A DNA stretch of 64,000 nt from NCBI GenBank assembly GCA_017354895.1, contig CP071498.1, positions 434,001 through 498,000 on the forward strand, written 5' to 3'. Of this stretch, positions 25,210 to 35,934 are shown piece by piece. The notes beneath the pieces were generated by a model. The model saw only the letters and a list, made by a program, of their open reading frames with translations, was not told the DNA's origin and did no database searches. The DNA is from Podospora comata. Lineage: Eukaryota > Ascomycota > Sordariomycetes > Sordariales > Podosporaceae. The position numbers and the translations under genes are program-made. How positions within the stretch are numbered: position 1 is the stretch's first letter; each line of letters starts with the position of its first letter.

Positions 25210-25318
25210 ATCAGCACCCGCCTGCCTAATACAGTTACAATCCGTCCTTCCATCTCATCCATCATCAACCCTAACTATACAGAGAGAAAGAGTCCCAAAA
25301 CAAAAGGAAAAAAACACT

Positions 25319-28088
25319 CTAACCCAGATATTCCTTCAACTCCTCATTCTCTTCTAGCAACGTCCCAAAACTGAAGGGCGCAAACGGCCAACCACCAAAC
25401 TCGGCAAACTTGCTGAAAGACTCGACCCACGCAAGACGCAACGAGTGCAACATGGCCGACACACCCTCCATGATAATCAAGATGATACAGCTGAGGCAGA
25501 AGAAGGCTGCAAAGATCACCACAAGAAAGATGGCGCCGCCAATGCCCTTGCCGTTCTTCAGTGCGGGCCCCATGGTCATGCTCCACAACACAGCCGACAG
25601 CTGTTGATGAGCAAGAGATAAGGCCCAGAGACGAAGGTAGGAAGCCGTGTGGGAAACGCAGTTGAGGCAGAATTCTGTAAAACGGGCCTGTTAGCATAGC
25701 GAACAAGGATCACATATGGCAAGGAAACATACCAATAGTGTGGATGACCTGGTGAATCATCACCTCACCAAACTCAAACTCCTCGTGCTCCTCATCTTCG
25801 TGGTCGACACCCTGCGCGATCATACCAACGCCCTCGTCACTTTCTCCACTGGGACGACCGTTTGCTCCATGGCCCTCATCATCCTCGTCCAGAGCACTAA
25901 CTCTTGATCGTTCGCCGATCCCGCGATAACCCTTGGCCCGGGCGCGGTTGTGTTCCCAGCGCAGATAAAAGGGCTTGAGGAACAAGAGAATCGGCACCTG
26001 AAGGACGGCGAAGAACAGCAAGAACTTTTGAACAGCCGCCTGACCCCTGTACAGAGGAATGTCGATGAAACCGGGCTGGAGGAACATGTATATGAGCATG
26101 TTGAGCAATCCAGGGGGCTGCTGTCCAATGGCGAACCAGTCCACGCTCCACTTGTAGATGATGCAAACCACCAGGTACCCAAAAATGGCCTGGAAGAAGA
26201 TCATGCCAGGTACGAAGTTGCCCCAGATATCAATGGGTTTCTTGAAGTGCCTGGCGTTGATGTACGAAAAGCAGAGAGAGTACGTCATGTGAGCCCAGCC
26301 AAGAATGATACTCATCTTCATCTTGTAACTGTTGCTGAAGAGGAGGTCGTTCTCAGTGCCATGCCATCTCCAGTCAAGACCAAAGGGGTAGCGGTAGTTG
26401 GGGTCCTTCAACTTGCCGACAAGTGTATCACCCTCAGTCCAGCCTTCAGGAACATCCCACTCCCACTGACTGCTAAACAGTGTCATGGACTTGGAGAAGA
26501 CATCATTGTAGATGAGGCCGGTGTAGACCGAGAAGACAGCCATGACAAGAGCGATGTAGCGTCCGTAATAGACCATGGCGAAGAGCTCGAAGGTGACCTT
26601 CTTGAGCGGCTTCTCCCAGTAGATCATGGCCAGCGAAGCGCAGAGCATGATGATGGCGTGGCCGAAATCACCAAACATGACGGCGAACAGGAAGGGGAAG
26701 GTAACAATAACGGGAATGGCAGGGTTGACTTCTTGGTAAGTGGCGGTACCATAGGCGTTGACGATGGTTTGGAATGCTTCGGTAAACTTGTTGGTCTTGA
26801 GATAAGTAGGAGGCTTCTTGTTGGTGCGAATCTCGTTGATGATGGTTGGCACTGACAGACCAGCGCGATTTGTCACATCCTGGAGGGTCGACCTGATCAG
26901 GGGTAGATCGTGCTTGGGGCACCAGCCCTCGGCGATGAGAGTGCGGCGAGCACCATCGTAGGAGAAGAGGTTGAGCGTGTTGTAGACAGCCTTTTCTTTG
27001 CCGATCAGTACCACCCAAGCAGAAAGGGCGCGAGAAATCTGAGTGAGCTCTGCCTCGAGAGTCTGCTGGGTGTTGCGGAGAACGTTCTGGACATCGTTAA
27101 GTCTAGCATTGACCTCATGCACCTGGTCCCGGCGCAAGTCACTGTTCTCATCAACATTGTATATCTCAGCGCCCATTGACTCTGAGATCTTGCGAATCTT
27201 GGCGAGGATCTCCTTGCCGTGAGCAAAGATGACAAAAACATTCTTGGCGACGGGCTCGTTGGTGGAAGGGTCGATGAGAGGCTCGGGGATCTCGGCCTGG
27301 TTCATGTAAAGGTTACCACGGAGAGTTCTCCAGAGAATACGCTCAAAGGCGGCAACACGGTCTCTGGCAATGACACCAGCTACAAAGCCAATATTCATGC
27401 CGGAGAAGGACCGCTCCACATCGGCAGCGCCGTTGTTGTGTTCGATATCCTGCAGGAGCGGGGCGTCGTCGTTGTCGATCGAGGCGCGAATCTCTTCTAC
27501 GCTGCCGTGGGCACGGTCAAAGAAGCCGCCAGCCTCACGCAGGACCCAGCGCCACTCGGTGAGCTCGACCTCGCGCTTCTTCAGTGTCTCGTAACTTTCG
27601 TTCAGGGACGAAACACGCTGCTCGAGGCCCTGGCATCGTTCGGCCAGCTCATCAATCTCGGTGGTGGTCGGAGGGGCGAGGGTCTCAACATCCAGGTCGA
27701 GTTTGCGGAGAGGGATGCCGGCCTTGTCCATCTGAGAATGGAAGTAGCCTGTTTAACTGTGGTCAGCGAGGTGTCGGATGTTTGAGGCGGTGCAGGCGGA
27801 AAACATACGAAGCTGACGTTCAACATTGTCGAGGCGTCTGATATCTTTGGTATAAGCTCTCTGGAAAGCACTTAGGTCGCCGTTGAGCTGGTTGGCAGTC
27901 TGGTGTTAGTTGAAAGCTCCCGAAAAGGCGGCTGGCCGGATGGTGGTGGTGGAGCTTACGTCGCGGAACTGGACGAGGCCAAGTTCGCCCAGGGCGTTGA
28001 CAACTTCACGGCCTATTTCGTTGGAAATGTAGAGCTGGACCATGCTCATGTCCGCTGAGCGGAAGGGGGTGTCCTTTGTCGGCGCCAT
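25319..28088 (-). CDS. VPH1: V-type proton ATPase subunit a (VPH1)
   Basis: Membrane subunit of the V0 sector that forms the proton half-channels of the vacuolar ATPase. 859 residues in four exons: 28088-27960, 27887-27809, 27748-25733, 25674-25319, with introns of 72, 60 and 58 bp. For exon 2 the second of two nearby CAG acceptors (27888) was chosen because the nearer one is only 6 nt from the CTAAC branch point, and only the second gives the family sequence QFRDLNGDLSAFQRAYTKDI. The N-terminal cytosolic half holds RRLDNVERQL, KREVELTEWRWVLREAGGFF and LIAEGWCPKHDLP. The membrane half begins near PFPFLFAVMFGDFGHA. Exon 4 restores EFCLNCVSHTASYLRLWALS. The arginine of that motif (about residue 756) is the essential proton-path residue (Arg735 in yeast Vph1). 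All junctions are in phase. Confidence 0.97.
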
Positions 28089-28710
28089 CGCGACGTGTGA
28101 GCCGATTGGCGATGGCCGGCGGACAAGATGGATGGTGATGTGCTTGTACAGCGAGGTGCTGGGAATTGGAGTTGCAGGGTTGGAGGAGCCGATGATGGTG
28201 CTGCTGCAACCAACAACCAGAGAAGTTGGAGCTGGCCTGGCCGCCGCGTGTCGGCAAAGCTTCGGCAGGCAGCGCCGCTCCTGTAACAGCCACCGCCAAG
28301 CCTTCCTGGATGCACCCCTGGAGTGTGACGTCAACTTACACGGCTCCTTCTTTTTGGTTTTGCAAATGTAGTGTTTAGGGGCAATGAGGAAAGAAACATA
28401 AAGATGATAGGTCCTAAGGAAGGCAGTATAGATGTCCGTATCAGAAGTGGCAGAGCAACTAGATACTGACAGCAGGTTCTCATCCCAAATCGAAATACAT
28501 ATTATACCCAACCCCAACCCCGAACCATGTCAACGCGATCAAGGAGCATGGTCCAAATTGAGCTCAATATAAATATAACCAAAATTATTCGTATTTCTAA
28601 CATGACGATATCTCCTCTATCATCCTTAACGCCGCGCATTCCGCCCTAGCCTCGCAAAAATATAAAACAAAAAGAATATGCCTAAAAACGCAGTGTACTC
28701 GTCTCAAGTC
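28089..28710. other. VPH1 upstream region and 3' flank of the PP2C gene
   Basis: About 620 bp, no independent gene. An open frame runs into VPH1 from upstream but has no better start than 28088. The part near 28560-28680 is AT-rich and probably carries the polyadenylation signals of the leftward PP2C transcript's neighbourhood. Confidence 0.45.
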
Positions 28711-30645
28711 TCAACTCCTCCGTCTTCTTGGGTCCAACGCCTCATCCCTTCTCATGTCCCTCATCTCCTTCGTACCCAGGCTCCCCAGGCCGCCCTCGCT
28801 TCTCCTCTCCCAGCCTCCCAATCTGATAACTTGACAAGTCGCGTTGTCGCCGTCACTCGACACCTCCGTCGCATACTCAATCACATGCCTAGCACCATTT
28901 TCCGGAGTCTTGGCCTCTTTAATCACATCCACAATTTCCTGATCCGACAAGCTTCCGCTCACACCGTCAGACATGAGCACCAAAAACGAGTACTCTGCCG
29001 GGCCCATCTCCACCCTGGTGATATCTGGCTCAGCAGAAACACCGATCCTTTTGCTCTGCATGTCCCCAAATGATCTGCTATTGGCCAGCCCGCCGATTCT
29101 CTCCTCTCCAAAAGAATCGGTAATCATACTGCTGGCATATCGACTCATCCGTCTCGTCTCAACTGGCGATGATGGCCGATGATCGGTGGTCAAAGCCAGA
29201 GGTTTGCCGGTCTTGGTCTCGCACAGCAAGACACGCGTGTCTCCCACATGGGCTACAACCAGCGTTGAGTGCGCACTGGGATGCCAGAAAGGAGCCGGAG
29301 TAGGAGTCGAGATGAGAGCTACCGAAGCGGTAGAGCCTCCCTTGAAGCGCTCCCGCCCGCCGATGCTATGGCCCGATGGGGGAAGGTGCGGGACGCCCAG
29401 GATCTCATCCTTGTTAAGAGGCAGGTCTTCTACAATCACGTCTTCTGGATCTGGCTTGCGCGCTTGCGCCGTGACGAAATCGAGGTCAGCCCTGAGAAAG
29501 GCATAGGTCAGAACGGATTCGAGGGTTGCGGGCACATTGCTAGGAGTTGTTGATGACATAGGTTCTTCGGAAAAGGAGGTGGTGGACGAGACGGTGGAAG
29601 CCGTGAAGTGGCTCGGATGAAATCGGCGAAAGTAGCCTCCAATGGTACGCCGGTACTCATTGAGAAGCTCTTGCTCCAACTTCACGGTCTTGCTGAGACC
29701 TGCTGGAACCTCAGAACCGTCCCCAGCATTGTGTTCCCTCGGTTCTTCCTGGTTGCGCGAGACATCTGGTTCTGATAAGGAATACCCTGGGTCTGACAAG
29801 GAGTACCTGCGATCCTTATCACCCTTCAAGCTGCTTTCCAGCTCAAATTCCGCCGCCGCCTCCTCTATATACCCATGCAATTCGTCTCGCAGAAACTCGC
29901 TACACTCGGACCCTCCGTGCCCGTCAAATACGCCAAAGTAGAATATTTGAGGATCCCCCAGGGCGCTGTAAGCATTGATGCTTTCGCCTGTGGGTCTTGG
30001 CTGGCGCACCACACTGGTTGGTACACGCCTTGAGAAAGCTGGCAACGTTATTGTCCCAGCTTGGTTGGTATCCTCGTTGTATGGCCGCTGTCCGCGCGAG
30101 ACAGATGTACCAAAGTGGTGCTTGGCGCTTCGGAGAGGGATACGGACTACCGTCAAGTCGCGACCGGGCATATTTGGTGGGTTCAAGGCTGGTGATGACC
30201 CAGGTTCTGGCGTGTGTGGTGTCGAGGCAGATCGAGGAAGCTTGTGGCCGGGGCCGACAGAGGATCGCGAGTCTGGATGAAGCGAGGACGAGGGAAGGTG
30301 AGTTATGAAGTAGTTGTGAAAGCCCCGTCGTAGAACTGGGTTGGCGGCGACAGTGCTCTGGGCTCGCCAGCTGCCGCAAGGCTGTGTCGCATCGCGGTGT
30401 GCCAGGATGGTAGCTCGAGTTGGTGTTCGGAGGTGACGGTTGGCGCCTGCGAGTCGCAAGGCGCGAGTGTGCGAGATGGTAAGGTTCCGCATCTGAGCTC
30501 GTCCGTGGTGATGAAAAAAGGTTGCGATGTAGCTCATGAAGGCGTCGAGGAGGGTAGGAGTGGGTGGTGGGAGTCGGGACGAAGCTGCCCGGACACTCCT
30601 CACCGTAAGCTGTCCCAGAGCCCGACGACAAGGCAATGGGAGCAT
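28711..30645 (-). CDS. PP2C-type protein phosphatase, probably mitochondrial (PTC6/AUP1-like)
   Basis: Mn/Mg-dependent Ser/Thr phosphatase, 644 residues, single exon. The first true ATG is 30645 (MLPLPCRRALG). The N-terminus is Arg/Ser/Ala-rich without acidic residues, as in a mitochondrial presequence. The PP2C fold starts about 180 with SRGQRPYNEDTNQAG. Metal and catalytic motifs follow in order: FGVFDGHGGSE (about 238-248), VAHVGDTRVLL, TTDHRPSSPVETRRM, RIGGLANSRSFGDMQSKR, VLMSDGVSGSLSDQE, and the final DGDNATCQVIRLGGW. A long insertion of about 100 residues with acidic and Ser-rich content lies between the DGHGG motif and VAHVGDTR. Resemblance to yeast PTC6, which acts in mitophagy and on pyruvate dehydrogenase, is judged from the presequence and the motif RIPLRSAKHHFG, so that assignment is tentative. 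The PP2C fold is certain. Confidence 0.93.
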   Translation of the reverse strand: MLPLPCRRALGQLTVRSVRAASSRLPPPTPTLLDAFMSYIATFFHHHGRAQMRNLTISHTRALRLAGANRHLRTPTRATILAHRDATQPCGSWRAQSTVAANPVLRRGFHNYFITHLPSSSLHPDSRSSVGPGHKLPRSASTPHTPEPGSSPALNPPNMPGRDLTVVRIPLRSAKHHFGTSVSRGQRPYNEDTNQAGTITLPAFSRRVPTSVVRQPRPTGESINAYSALGDPQIFYFGVFDGHGGSECSEFLRDELHGYIEEAAAEFELESSLKGDKDRRYSLSDPGYSLSEPDVSRNQEEPREHNAGDGSEVPAGLSKTVKLEQELLNEYRRTIGGYFRRFHPSHFTASTVSSTTSFSEEPMSSTTPSNVPATLESVLTYAFLRADLDFVTAQARKPDPEDVIVEDLPLNKDEILGVPHLPPSGHSIGGRERFKGGSTASVALISTPTPAPFWHPSAHSTLVVAHVGDTRVLLCETKTGKPLALTTDHRPSSPVETRRMSRYASSMITDSFGEERIGGLANSRSFGDMQSKRIGVSAEPDITRVEMGPAEYSFLVLMSDGVSGSLSDQEIVDVIKEAKTPENGARHVIEYATEVSSDGDNATCQVIRLGGWERRSEGGLGSLGTKEMRDMRRDEALDPRRRRS

Positions 30646-31917
30646 CGCCAAGCAGACAGAGCCAATTGCAGTCTTATAAAAGACCAGCTAATGCAAGTTC
30701 CCGGCCAGCAAATAGGTAAAGACTCGATATCGTGCAAAATGCGGCCATGGAACCGGAGAAGAGGTGGCTGACGTAGTGCGAGGGCGAGGTGCAGGCCAAG
30801 CAGGCACTTGATGAGTTCGGGGAATATGTTGGGGCCAAGAGGCGTGCTCTTCGTGCGCTGCGGCAATTGGCTGTCTTTGGTTGACTTGTAGGGACTTGGC
30901 GTTCAGGGTTTGCTTTCCACAGTCTGGGGCTGGCTCGGCTGATGTTTTCCACCGGGAATCGAGATCGGATAACGGAGAGTCTGTGATAGATGTCTGGTGA
31001 TAGATAAAAAAGGGACGGAAAGATGCTTGGATATTGCTGTTGCAGGGAATAAACATGCACTTTTGACAGAAACGCAGGGGAGCGGCATGCTCTCTGGGGC
31101 CCCGGGGGTCCGCTGGTGGGGGCTTTGTCAACGTCATTTTAGCGGGTGCTCTTGGCACCTTTGATCTCACTCTCAACCCTCGCTCTCAATGACAGATGAA
31201 CCGTGATGTTCTTTTTCTCGATATGGTAGTCTTACACTCAACCTAAAGCGATACACACTGGCATTTGTTGGTCTCAACCAGCATTCCTTTTATAGGTAAT
31301 TCTCAAACAACCCGTATCCCATGACGGACCACTTCGGCCTAACCCTCATCTGGAGCCACTTGTCAGGCTGAAGATTTTCGAGCTACGGATATGGATCGCG
31401 ATATTCGGCCCTTGTGGACTGCCGTTACAAATAGCGGATTCTGAAAACGCAACATCGTGGTTAGCAAGCACATCGTGGACAAAATAAGTGGTACTGCAAG
31501 TCGGTAAAACGTATAATCATCATCGAGCTTCGCCTTTTAAAAAGAAAAACAGGCGTCAAAAGATAATTGTCACGCCTCAGAAGATAGCTAAAAGGCCTAA
31601 AAAATAATCAAGAGGCCTATTAACGATCTTCTAAGGCCTGTCAGTTATCTATTAAGGCCCCTTAACTATCTTTTAAAGCCTATTAAATATTTTTGAGGCC
31701 TGGTTCAGTGTTTTCCAGTGCCAGTTATTTGATCCACGACGTGGTTGGTTATCAGATCAGATCGCCCCTAACGCCATCCACCGGCCAACCGCCCTATAAG
31801 AATTTTTTTCAGAGCCGGCCAGGGGCAAACCCGGAAAAGCCTCCTCAAACATTCACCACGGGAGCCTAATCCCGTCCCAGCCCTGAGTCTGATCTTTTCT
31901 CAGCCCCTGTCCCGGTC
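30646..31917. promoter_or_regulatory. Divergent intergenic region, PP2C / BTB gene
   Basis: About 1.27 kb between two divergent genes. Open frames on the minus strand (30674-31176) lack family support and probably represent the PP2C leader. Towards the BTB gene it contains the phased 21-bp array listed separately. Confidence 0.45.
31532..31701. repeat. Phased minisatellite, 20-21-bp unit, about 9 copies
   Basis: GCCT-type cores (mostly AGGCCT) occur at 31532, 31553 (variant), 31574, 31595, 31615, 31636, 31657 (GCCC), 31678 and 31698, that is every 20-21 bp. They are separated by AT-rich spacers of the form ATTAACGATCTTCTA. Units are degenerate but the period hardly varies. It lies 217-386 bp upstream of the BTB gene start. 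Confidence 0.88.
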
Positions 31918-33405
31918 ATGGACGGTTCCGCTCCGGAACAAGTCAACCCGGCCGGCCCGCCTCCGGGAAAATATCTTGGCGATCTGGCTGTGGTCGACAT
32001 AGCTCCTGAGGGTGACCTTGTCCTTCGTGTCACCTTCAACACGTCGAAAGAAACACTCACGGCAGCCAAAAAGTCAAAGGAGCCACCAACGGCTCTCAAG
32101 CCCACAGTGAAGCAAGGCTACAGGGTGAAAATATCTGTTCTAAAAGCCAATTCAGGGTACTTCAACCGTTTGCTAGGGGACACACGGTTTGTGGAAGCCA
32201 AGGCAGTTGAAAATGCCCTCCAAAAGCTGTCCCTATCAAACGTAAAACCCTCCGAAGCAGACCTTTCCGAGCTGCCAATCGTCGAAATCAATGAAGATGA
32301 CGAAGCCTCCCGTACCGCCAACCTCAGCTTGGCCTTCGGTGACCTGATGAGGATCCTTCATCGAGTCCCCATCACCACCAAGCCCCTCGCCGTCCGCTAC
32401 CTGGCCATCATTGCCGTCCTAGCAGATCGCTTCGACTGCACCCCCTTAGTATCCAAATGGCTAGCCGCAATCAAGTTCAAATTCCCCCCCATCACCACCC
32501 AAAACCAAAACCGAACCGGCCCAGCCCTCTCCAAGTCCTCCGAAGAGCTCCTCCGCCAAAAGATCCTCGTCTCCTGGCTTCTCGACCGCCCATTAGTCTT
32601 CCAACCCTCCACCCGCGAGCTAGTCATGTACGGCTCAAGACGATGGTGCACCCTCTTCGACGAAGAAGACGAAAAGCCCGAACACGTCTACACAGCAGCA
32701 TGGTGGGATCTCCCCTCCGGTCTCGAACAAGAACTCCAGCTCCGCCGGGACTGCATCCTCAACACCGTCTCATCCGTCCCATCACACTTCCTCTCCCTCT
32801 ACATCTCCCCCTCGCAGTCTCGCCCCCAATGCACGCTAGGCTACACCTCCTCTCCCAGCTGCGACTCTTTCCAATTAGGGGTAGCTATAAAATTTCTCAC
32901 CAACCGCAACCTCCTCTCCTTTGTCGATTTTGCCCCAAAGTCGTACGATAAATTCCATGCTTCTGGCCCGCCGAATGACTACATCATGTCTGACGTCTTG
33001 CACATAATCAAGACTCTTAAGCAATGCCCGGCGTATCAAATCGACAACAACCACAGGCATTGCGATCTGAGGGGTAGGATGGGCAGGATATTGGAATTTG
33101 TCGAGGCCAGGCTGGGAGGTGGCGAGGTGGGTATCAATCGGGTAGAGTGGGCGAAGGATAGAGTGGAAGCTTCCTGGGAAAGGAGGCACGGGGCGGAAGA
33201 TGGGGAGGAAAGGGTCTTGAAATATACCAGCTCGATGAGCTCTGATCAGAGGCTAAGATACGGGGGTGCATTTGCGGCAGAGAAGTTAGCAAGAGAGGTA
33301 TTCACAGCCGATGAGTGGGATTGGACAGCGGGAGAAAATGAAGGGGAGACAGAAGGAATCAGCTTCGGAAAATGGAAGCTTGGGGAGAAGTCTTTTCCCA
33401 AATGA
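31918..33405 (+). CDS. Fungal BTB/POZ-like domain protein
   Basis: 495 residues, single exon; ATG at 31918, TGA at 33403-33405. The N-terminal part has the look of a fungal BTB domain: GDLVLRVTFNTSKETLTAAK, then KISVLKANSGYFNRLLGDTRF (about 80-100), EIPIVEINEDDE-type strand/helix alternation (here LPIVEINEDDE), and a helical region FGDLMRILHRVP and YLAIIAVLADRFDCTPLVSKWL. A C-terminal all-alpha region contains WWDLPSGLEQELQLRRDCIL and ends in a charged, disordered tail. Fungal proteins of this type mostly lack assigned functions; BTB domains commonly dimerise or recruit CUL3, which is only inference here. Both flanks carry tandem repeats of about 21 bp. Confidence 0.8.
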   Translation: MDGSAPEQVNPAGPPPGKYLGDLAVVDIAPEGDLVLRVTFNTSKETLTAAKKSKEPPTALKPTVKQGYRVKISVLKANSGYFNRLLGDTRFVEAKAVENALQKLSLSNVKPSEADLSELPIVEINEDDEASRTANLSLAFGDLMRILHRVPITTKPLAVRYLAIIAVLADRFDCTPLVSKWLAAIKFKFPPITTQNQNRTGPALSKSSEELLRQKILVSWLLDRPLVFQPSTRELVMYGSRRWCTLFDEEDEKPEHVYTAAWWDLPSGLEQELQLRRDCILNTVSSVPSHFLSLYISPSQSRPQCTLGYTSSPSCDSFQLGVAIKFLTNRNLLSFVDFAPKSYDKFHASGPPNDYIMSDVLHIIKTLKQCPAYQIDNNHRHCDLRGRMGRILEFVEARLGGGEVGINRVEWAKDRVEASWERRHGAEDGEERVLKYTSSMSSDQRLRYGGAFAAEKLAREVFTADEWDWTAGENEGETEGISFGKWKLGEKSFPK

Positions 33406-33851
33406 TGTCTTGAGAGCTGCGGGCAAACACCCTGGTTTACTCACGGTATTACTTTACACTTATTCGCGTTATTTCTGGCTTGTGCACGATACCTCTAGCT
33501 TGCTTGTGATATACTTCTGGCTTGCCTGTGATATATTTCTGGCTTGCTTATGGTATACTTTTGGCTTGCTTGTGATGGTTTTGGCTTGCTCACGATAAAT
33601 TCCTGGCTTGCTCACGCCTTGTGGCTCGGTTCACACGCGCTGCTGTGGCTTATATGAGAATCGAAAATGCTATTCATTAACAAAGAACACGCCTTATTGA
33701 TATCATCCCTTTGAATGTGTTTCAAATTTACTAAACTACTATGCAGCGGCAATACCTATGATACAAATGTCGACCATTACCCTAACCTCCATCAACTCTC
33801 TCAGTGAGCCCCAGACAACCATCAAAGCCTTCAGAAATCTCCAGCGAAGCC
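33406..33851. other. Intergenic region between convergent BTB and FTR1 genes
   Basis: 3' flanks of the two genes. It contains the second minisatellite, listed separately, and otherwise nothing recognisable. Confidence 0.5.
33474..33616. repeat. Degenerate minisatellite, 20-22-bp unit, about 7 copies
   Basis: Units begin with TGGCTTGCT or close variants at 33477, 33497, 33519, 33541, 33563, 33583 and 33605, spaced 20, 22, 22, 22, 20 and 22 bp. They continue TGTGATATACTTC or a variant such as CACGATAAATTCC. It starts about 70 bp after the BTB stop codon and may lie in its 3' untranslated region. Confidence 0.88.
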
Positions 33852-35081
33852 TCAAACCATCCTTGAAATATTGTCTTCAATCTTCACATACGGAGCCGCA
33901 TTTCCCTCAACGCAGAGGATGTCACTGCCAGGCCCAATGGCTGTCTTGATGCTCTCCTCCCTGCGTCCAATGTGCTCCTCTGTCGGTGTTGGCTTCTTGG
34001 AGAAAGGCCAGTGTCCCTTTACCTCCTTGTACCTCAGGATCATGAAGATGGTAATGACTACAATCCAGTAGACATTGTATGATATGACCGAGCCGTATGT
34101 CGCGGAGTTATTCCAGCCTAGAACAGCGTTGAGGAATCCCCAACCTGATCCACCGTTCACAAAGGGGCTGCAACACTGCAATGATTATTAGCGCCTTTCA
34201 CCTTGAGATCCGAGGAGAGAACCTACATCGACATGCCAAACGGACTTGTCAATATCATAAGTTCCCGGACCTGAGCCCAGCTCAGCAATATCACCACCGC
34301 CCACCATGTCTTGCCAAATTTGCTGTTCAAAGGCCCAGACAGCCCTTGAGAAGAGACCGGCTGCGACCAAGTAGAGAAAACAAGTCGAGATGACCAGGAA
34401 CAGCTTCATTTTGGTATGTGAACCACCCCTATTGTTCGCCATGTGAGAAACCTGCGCCTTCTTTCATCCGATCCTGTCAAAGACTTACTTGTACATGGCC
34501 AAGCCAACTCCTGCACCAACCATCAGTCCAACAATCACAGCAATCGGCACCGACGTAACAGGTGCAGAGAAGCTAACTCCCGCAATGAAAACCACCGCCT
34601 CAATCCCCTCCCTGAGCACGGTAACAAAGGGCAGCATGAACATGCTATACTTTTCCAACCACATCATGACAGTGCCTCTCTTGGTTCGTCTTTGCCTTGC
34701 CTGCTCGCCTAGCGACTGCTCGATCTTGGCTTTCCACTTGTCTTGCATCTTGCCGATTCTCAATAAGGCGAAACCGACGGCAGTGATGATAAGAGAGGCG
34801 ATGAGGGAGAAGGCGCCTTCATAAGTAAGCTCACGGGCACCCCATTGGTCGACACCGAGGGAGTAAAACACTCCGATGAGGGCGCCAGAGATGATGAGAG
34901 TGATGACCAGGCCGGCCGAGGTGCCGAGCCAGACTTGACGGACAAGCTGCCTGTAGATTGCGCGATGGGATCGGTAGAGGGTTTTCTTGATGAAGGCCAG
35001 GAGAATCGAGACGATTATGGCTGTCTCGAGGGCCTCCCGGAAAGTGACGAGGAAGATGGGTATCGAGAAGAGAGCGACCAT
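33852..35081 (-). CDS. FTR1: High-affinity iron permease FTR1
   Basis: Plasma-membrane Fe(III) permease that works with the multicopper ferroxidase FET3. 372 residues in three exons: 35081-34489, 34428-34227, 34175-33852, with introns of 60 and 51 bp. The start at 35081 ([10 protein letters not shown]) is the family start; earlier in-frame codons are leader. The two iron-binding REXLE-type motifs are present: REALE at 15-19 and REGIE at about 157-161, each in a membrane helix. The junctions restore [20 protein letters not shown] and [18 protein letters not shown], then [15 protein letters not shown], all diagnostic. Seven hydrophobic segments are visible. The cytosolic tail is Lys/Pro-rich then acidic. 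It is divergent from FET3 with a shared promoter of about 1 kb. Confidence 0.97.
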
Positions 35082-35178
35082 CTTTGCGACTCTTTGCTTC
35101 AAAGCCGAAGTGTCTAAGGTACACTGAGAGCCAACAAGTATTGCCAAGATAGTTGGAGAGAAGGTCGGTCTCGGTGGG

Positions 35179-35187
35179 CTATCAGAT
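35179..35187 (-). promoter_or_regulatory. SreA/SRE-type GATA site
   Basis: Read on the minus strand the sequence is ATCTGATAG, eight of nine bases matching the iron-responsive GATA consensus ATCWGATAA, and a full match to HGATAR. It lies about 100 bp upstream of the FTR1 start codon. Binding is inferred. Confidence 0.5.
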
Positions 35188-35934
35188 CGAGATTGTCTGA
35201 TCACACAATAATGGAAAGGAATGGGGGGAACAGACAAAGACGAGAAAGTGGGTGTGGTGAGTTGGGCCATAATATCAGACCATCTGGACTACAAGGCAGT
35301 CACGCTATCGAAGGCGGTGGCACAAACGCGGGGTATGAAGACGCGTTGATAAGTCGTTCTTTCCTGTGTTTGATCTCAGGGGACTCGGTGTACTCGGGGA
35401 AAAACTGCCCACGTGAGACTCCTCCGAGGCCATCAAGGTTCTCAAGTCGACTTTTGAGCACATCAACACACGGCTGCCTGACCTGGGGTACTCGTGTGAA
35501 AAAGTACAGACATGATATATCATGAGCCAGTTGATCACGGTCCAACCACCGGTGTACATAGACACGAGACAAAAAGGGGGACTTTGCCAAGGGGCCAAGG
35601 AAGCCAAGCACAGTTAAGCTTTGTGGACTGTCGATCTCGAAGGGGTGATTGACAAGGGGCTACTTATGTAGCCTCATTCTGAAGGGTCAATATACAAAGA
35701 CACTTATGCAGACAGTTGAAGCATTGGAAATCTTCCTGATGGTGATTTAAATCCCTCGCCTTCTGAGACACCGAATATGATGCTTGTCCCACCCTACCCA
35801 TGTGGTGACTTGGACAGCAGTCGCAGGTTGCGAACCGACCACTCGTTCCTGCCTCAACACCGTCATAAACATGGGTGCCCGACTCTCTGATGGCGGGGTC
35901 GGGTATCAAGTGCTTTACTCCGACCGTCCAGCTT

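Larger units (their letters stand above)
22608..25318. other. Intergenic region with low-complexity tracts
   Basis: Lies between the convergent 3' ends of SOK1 and VPH1. The first kilobase is T-rich and is probably the SOK1 3' untranslated region and beyond. It contains a (TTG)n run (about 23231-23270) and a GGT run near 24055. No supported gene, apart from the doubtful relic listed at 24743-25209. Confidence 0.5.

Noticed and set aside
25950-26855. A 301-codon open frame on the plus strand
   Set aside because: Antisense shadow of VPH1 exon 3, with no family resemblance.
30674-31176. Minus-strand frames upstream of the PP2C gene
   Set aside because: No better start for the phosphatase, no domain, several overlapping frames open at once; probably the leader.
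31532-31701. Idea that the AT-rich 21-bp array is a transposon end or inverted-repeat element
   Set aside because: Units are all direct, no terminal inverted repeats or target-site duplication are visible, and no coding part is nearby.
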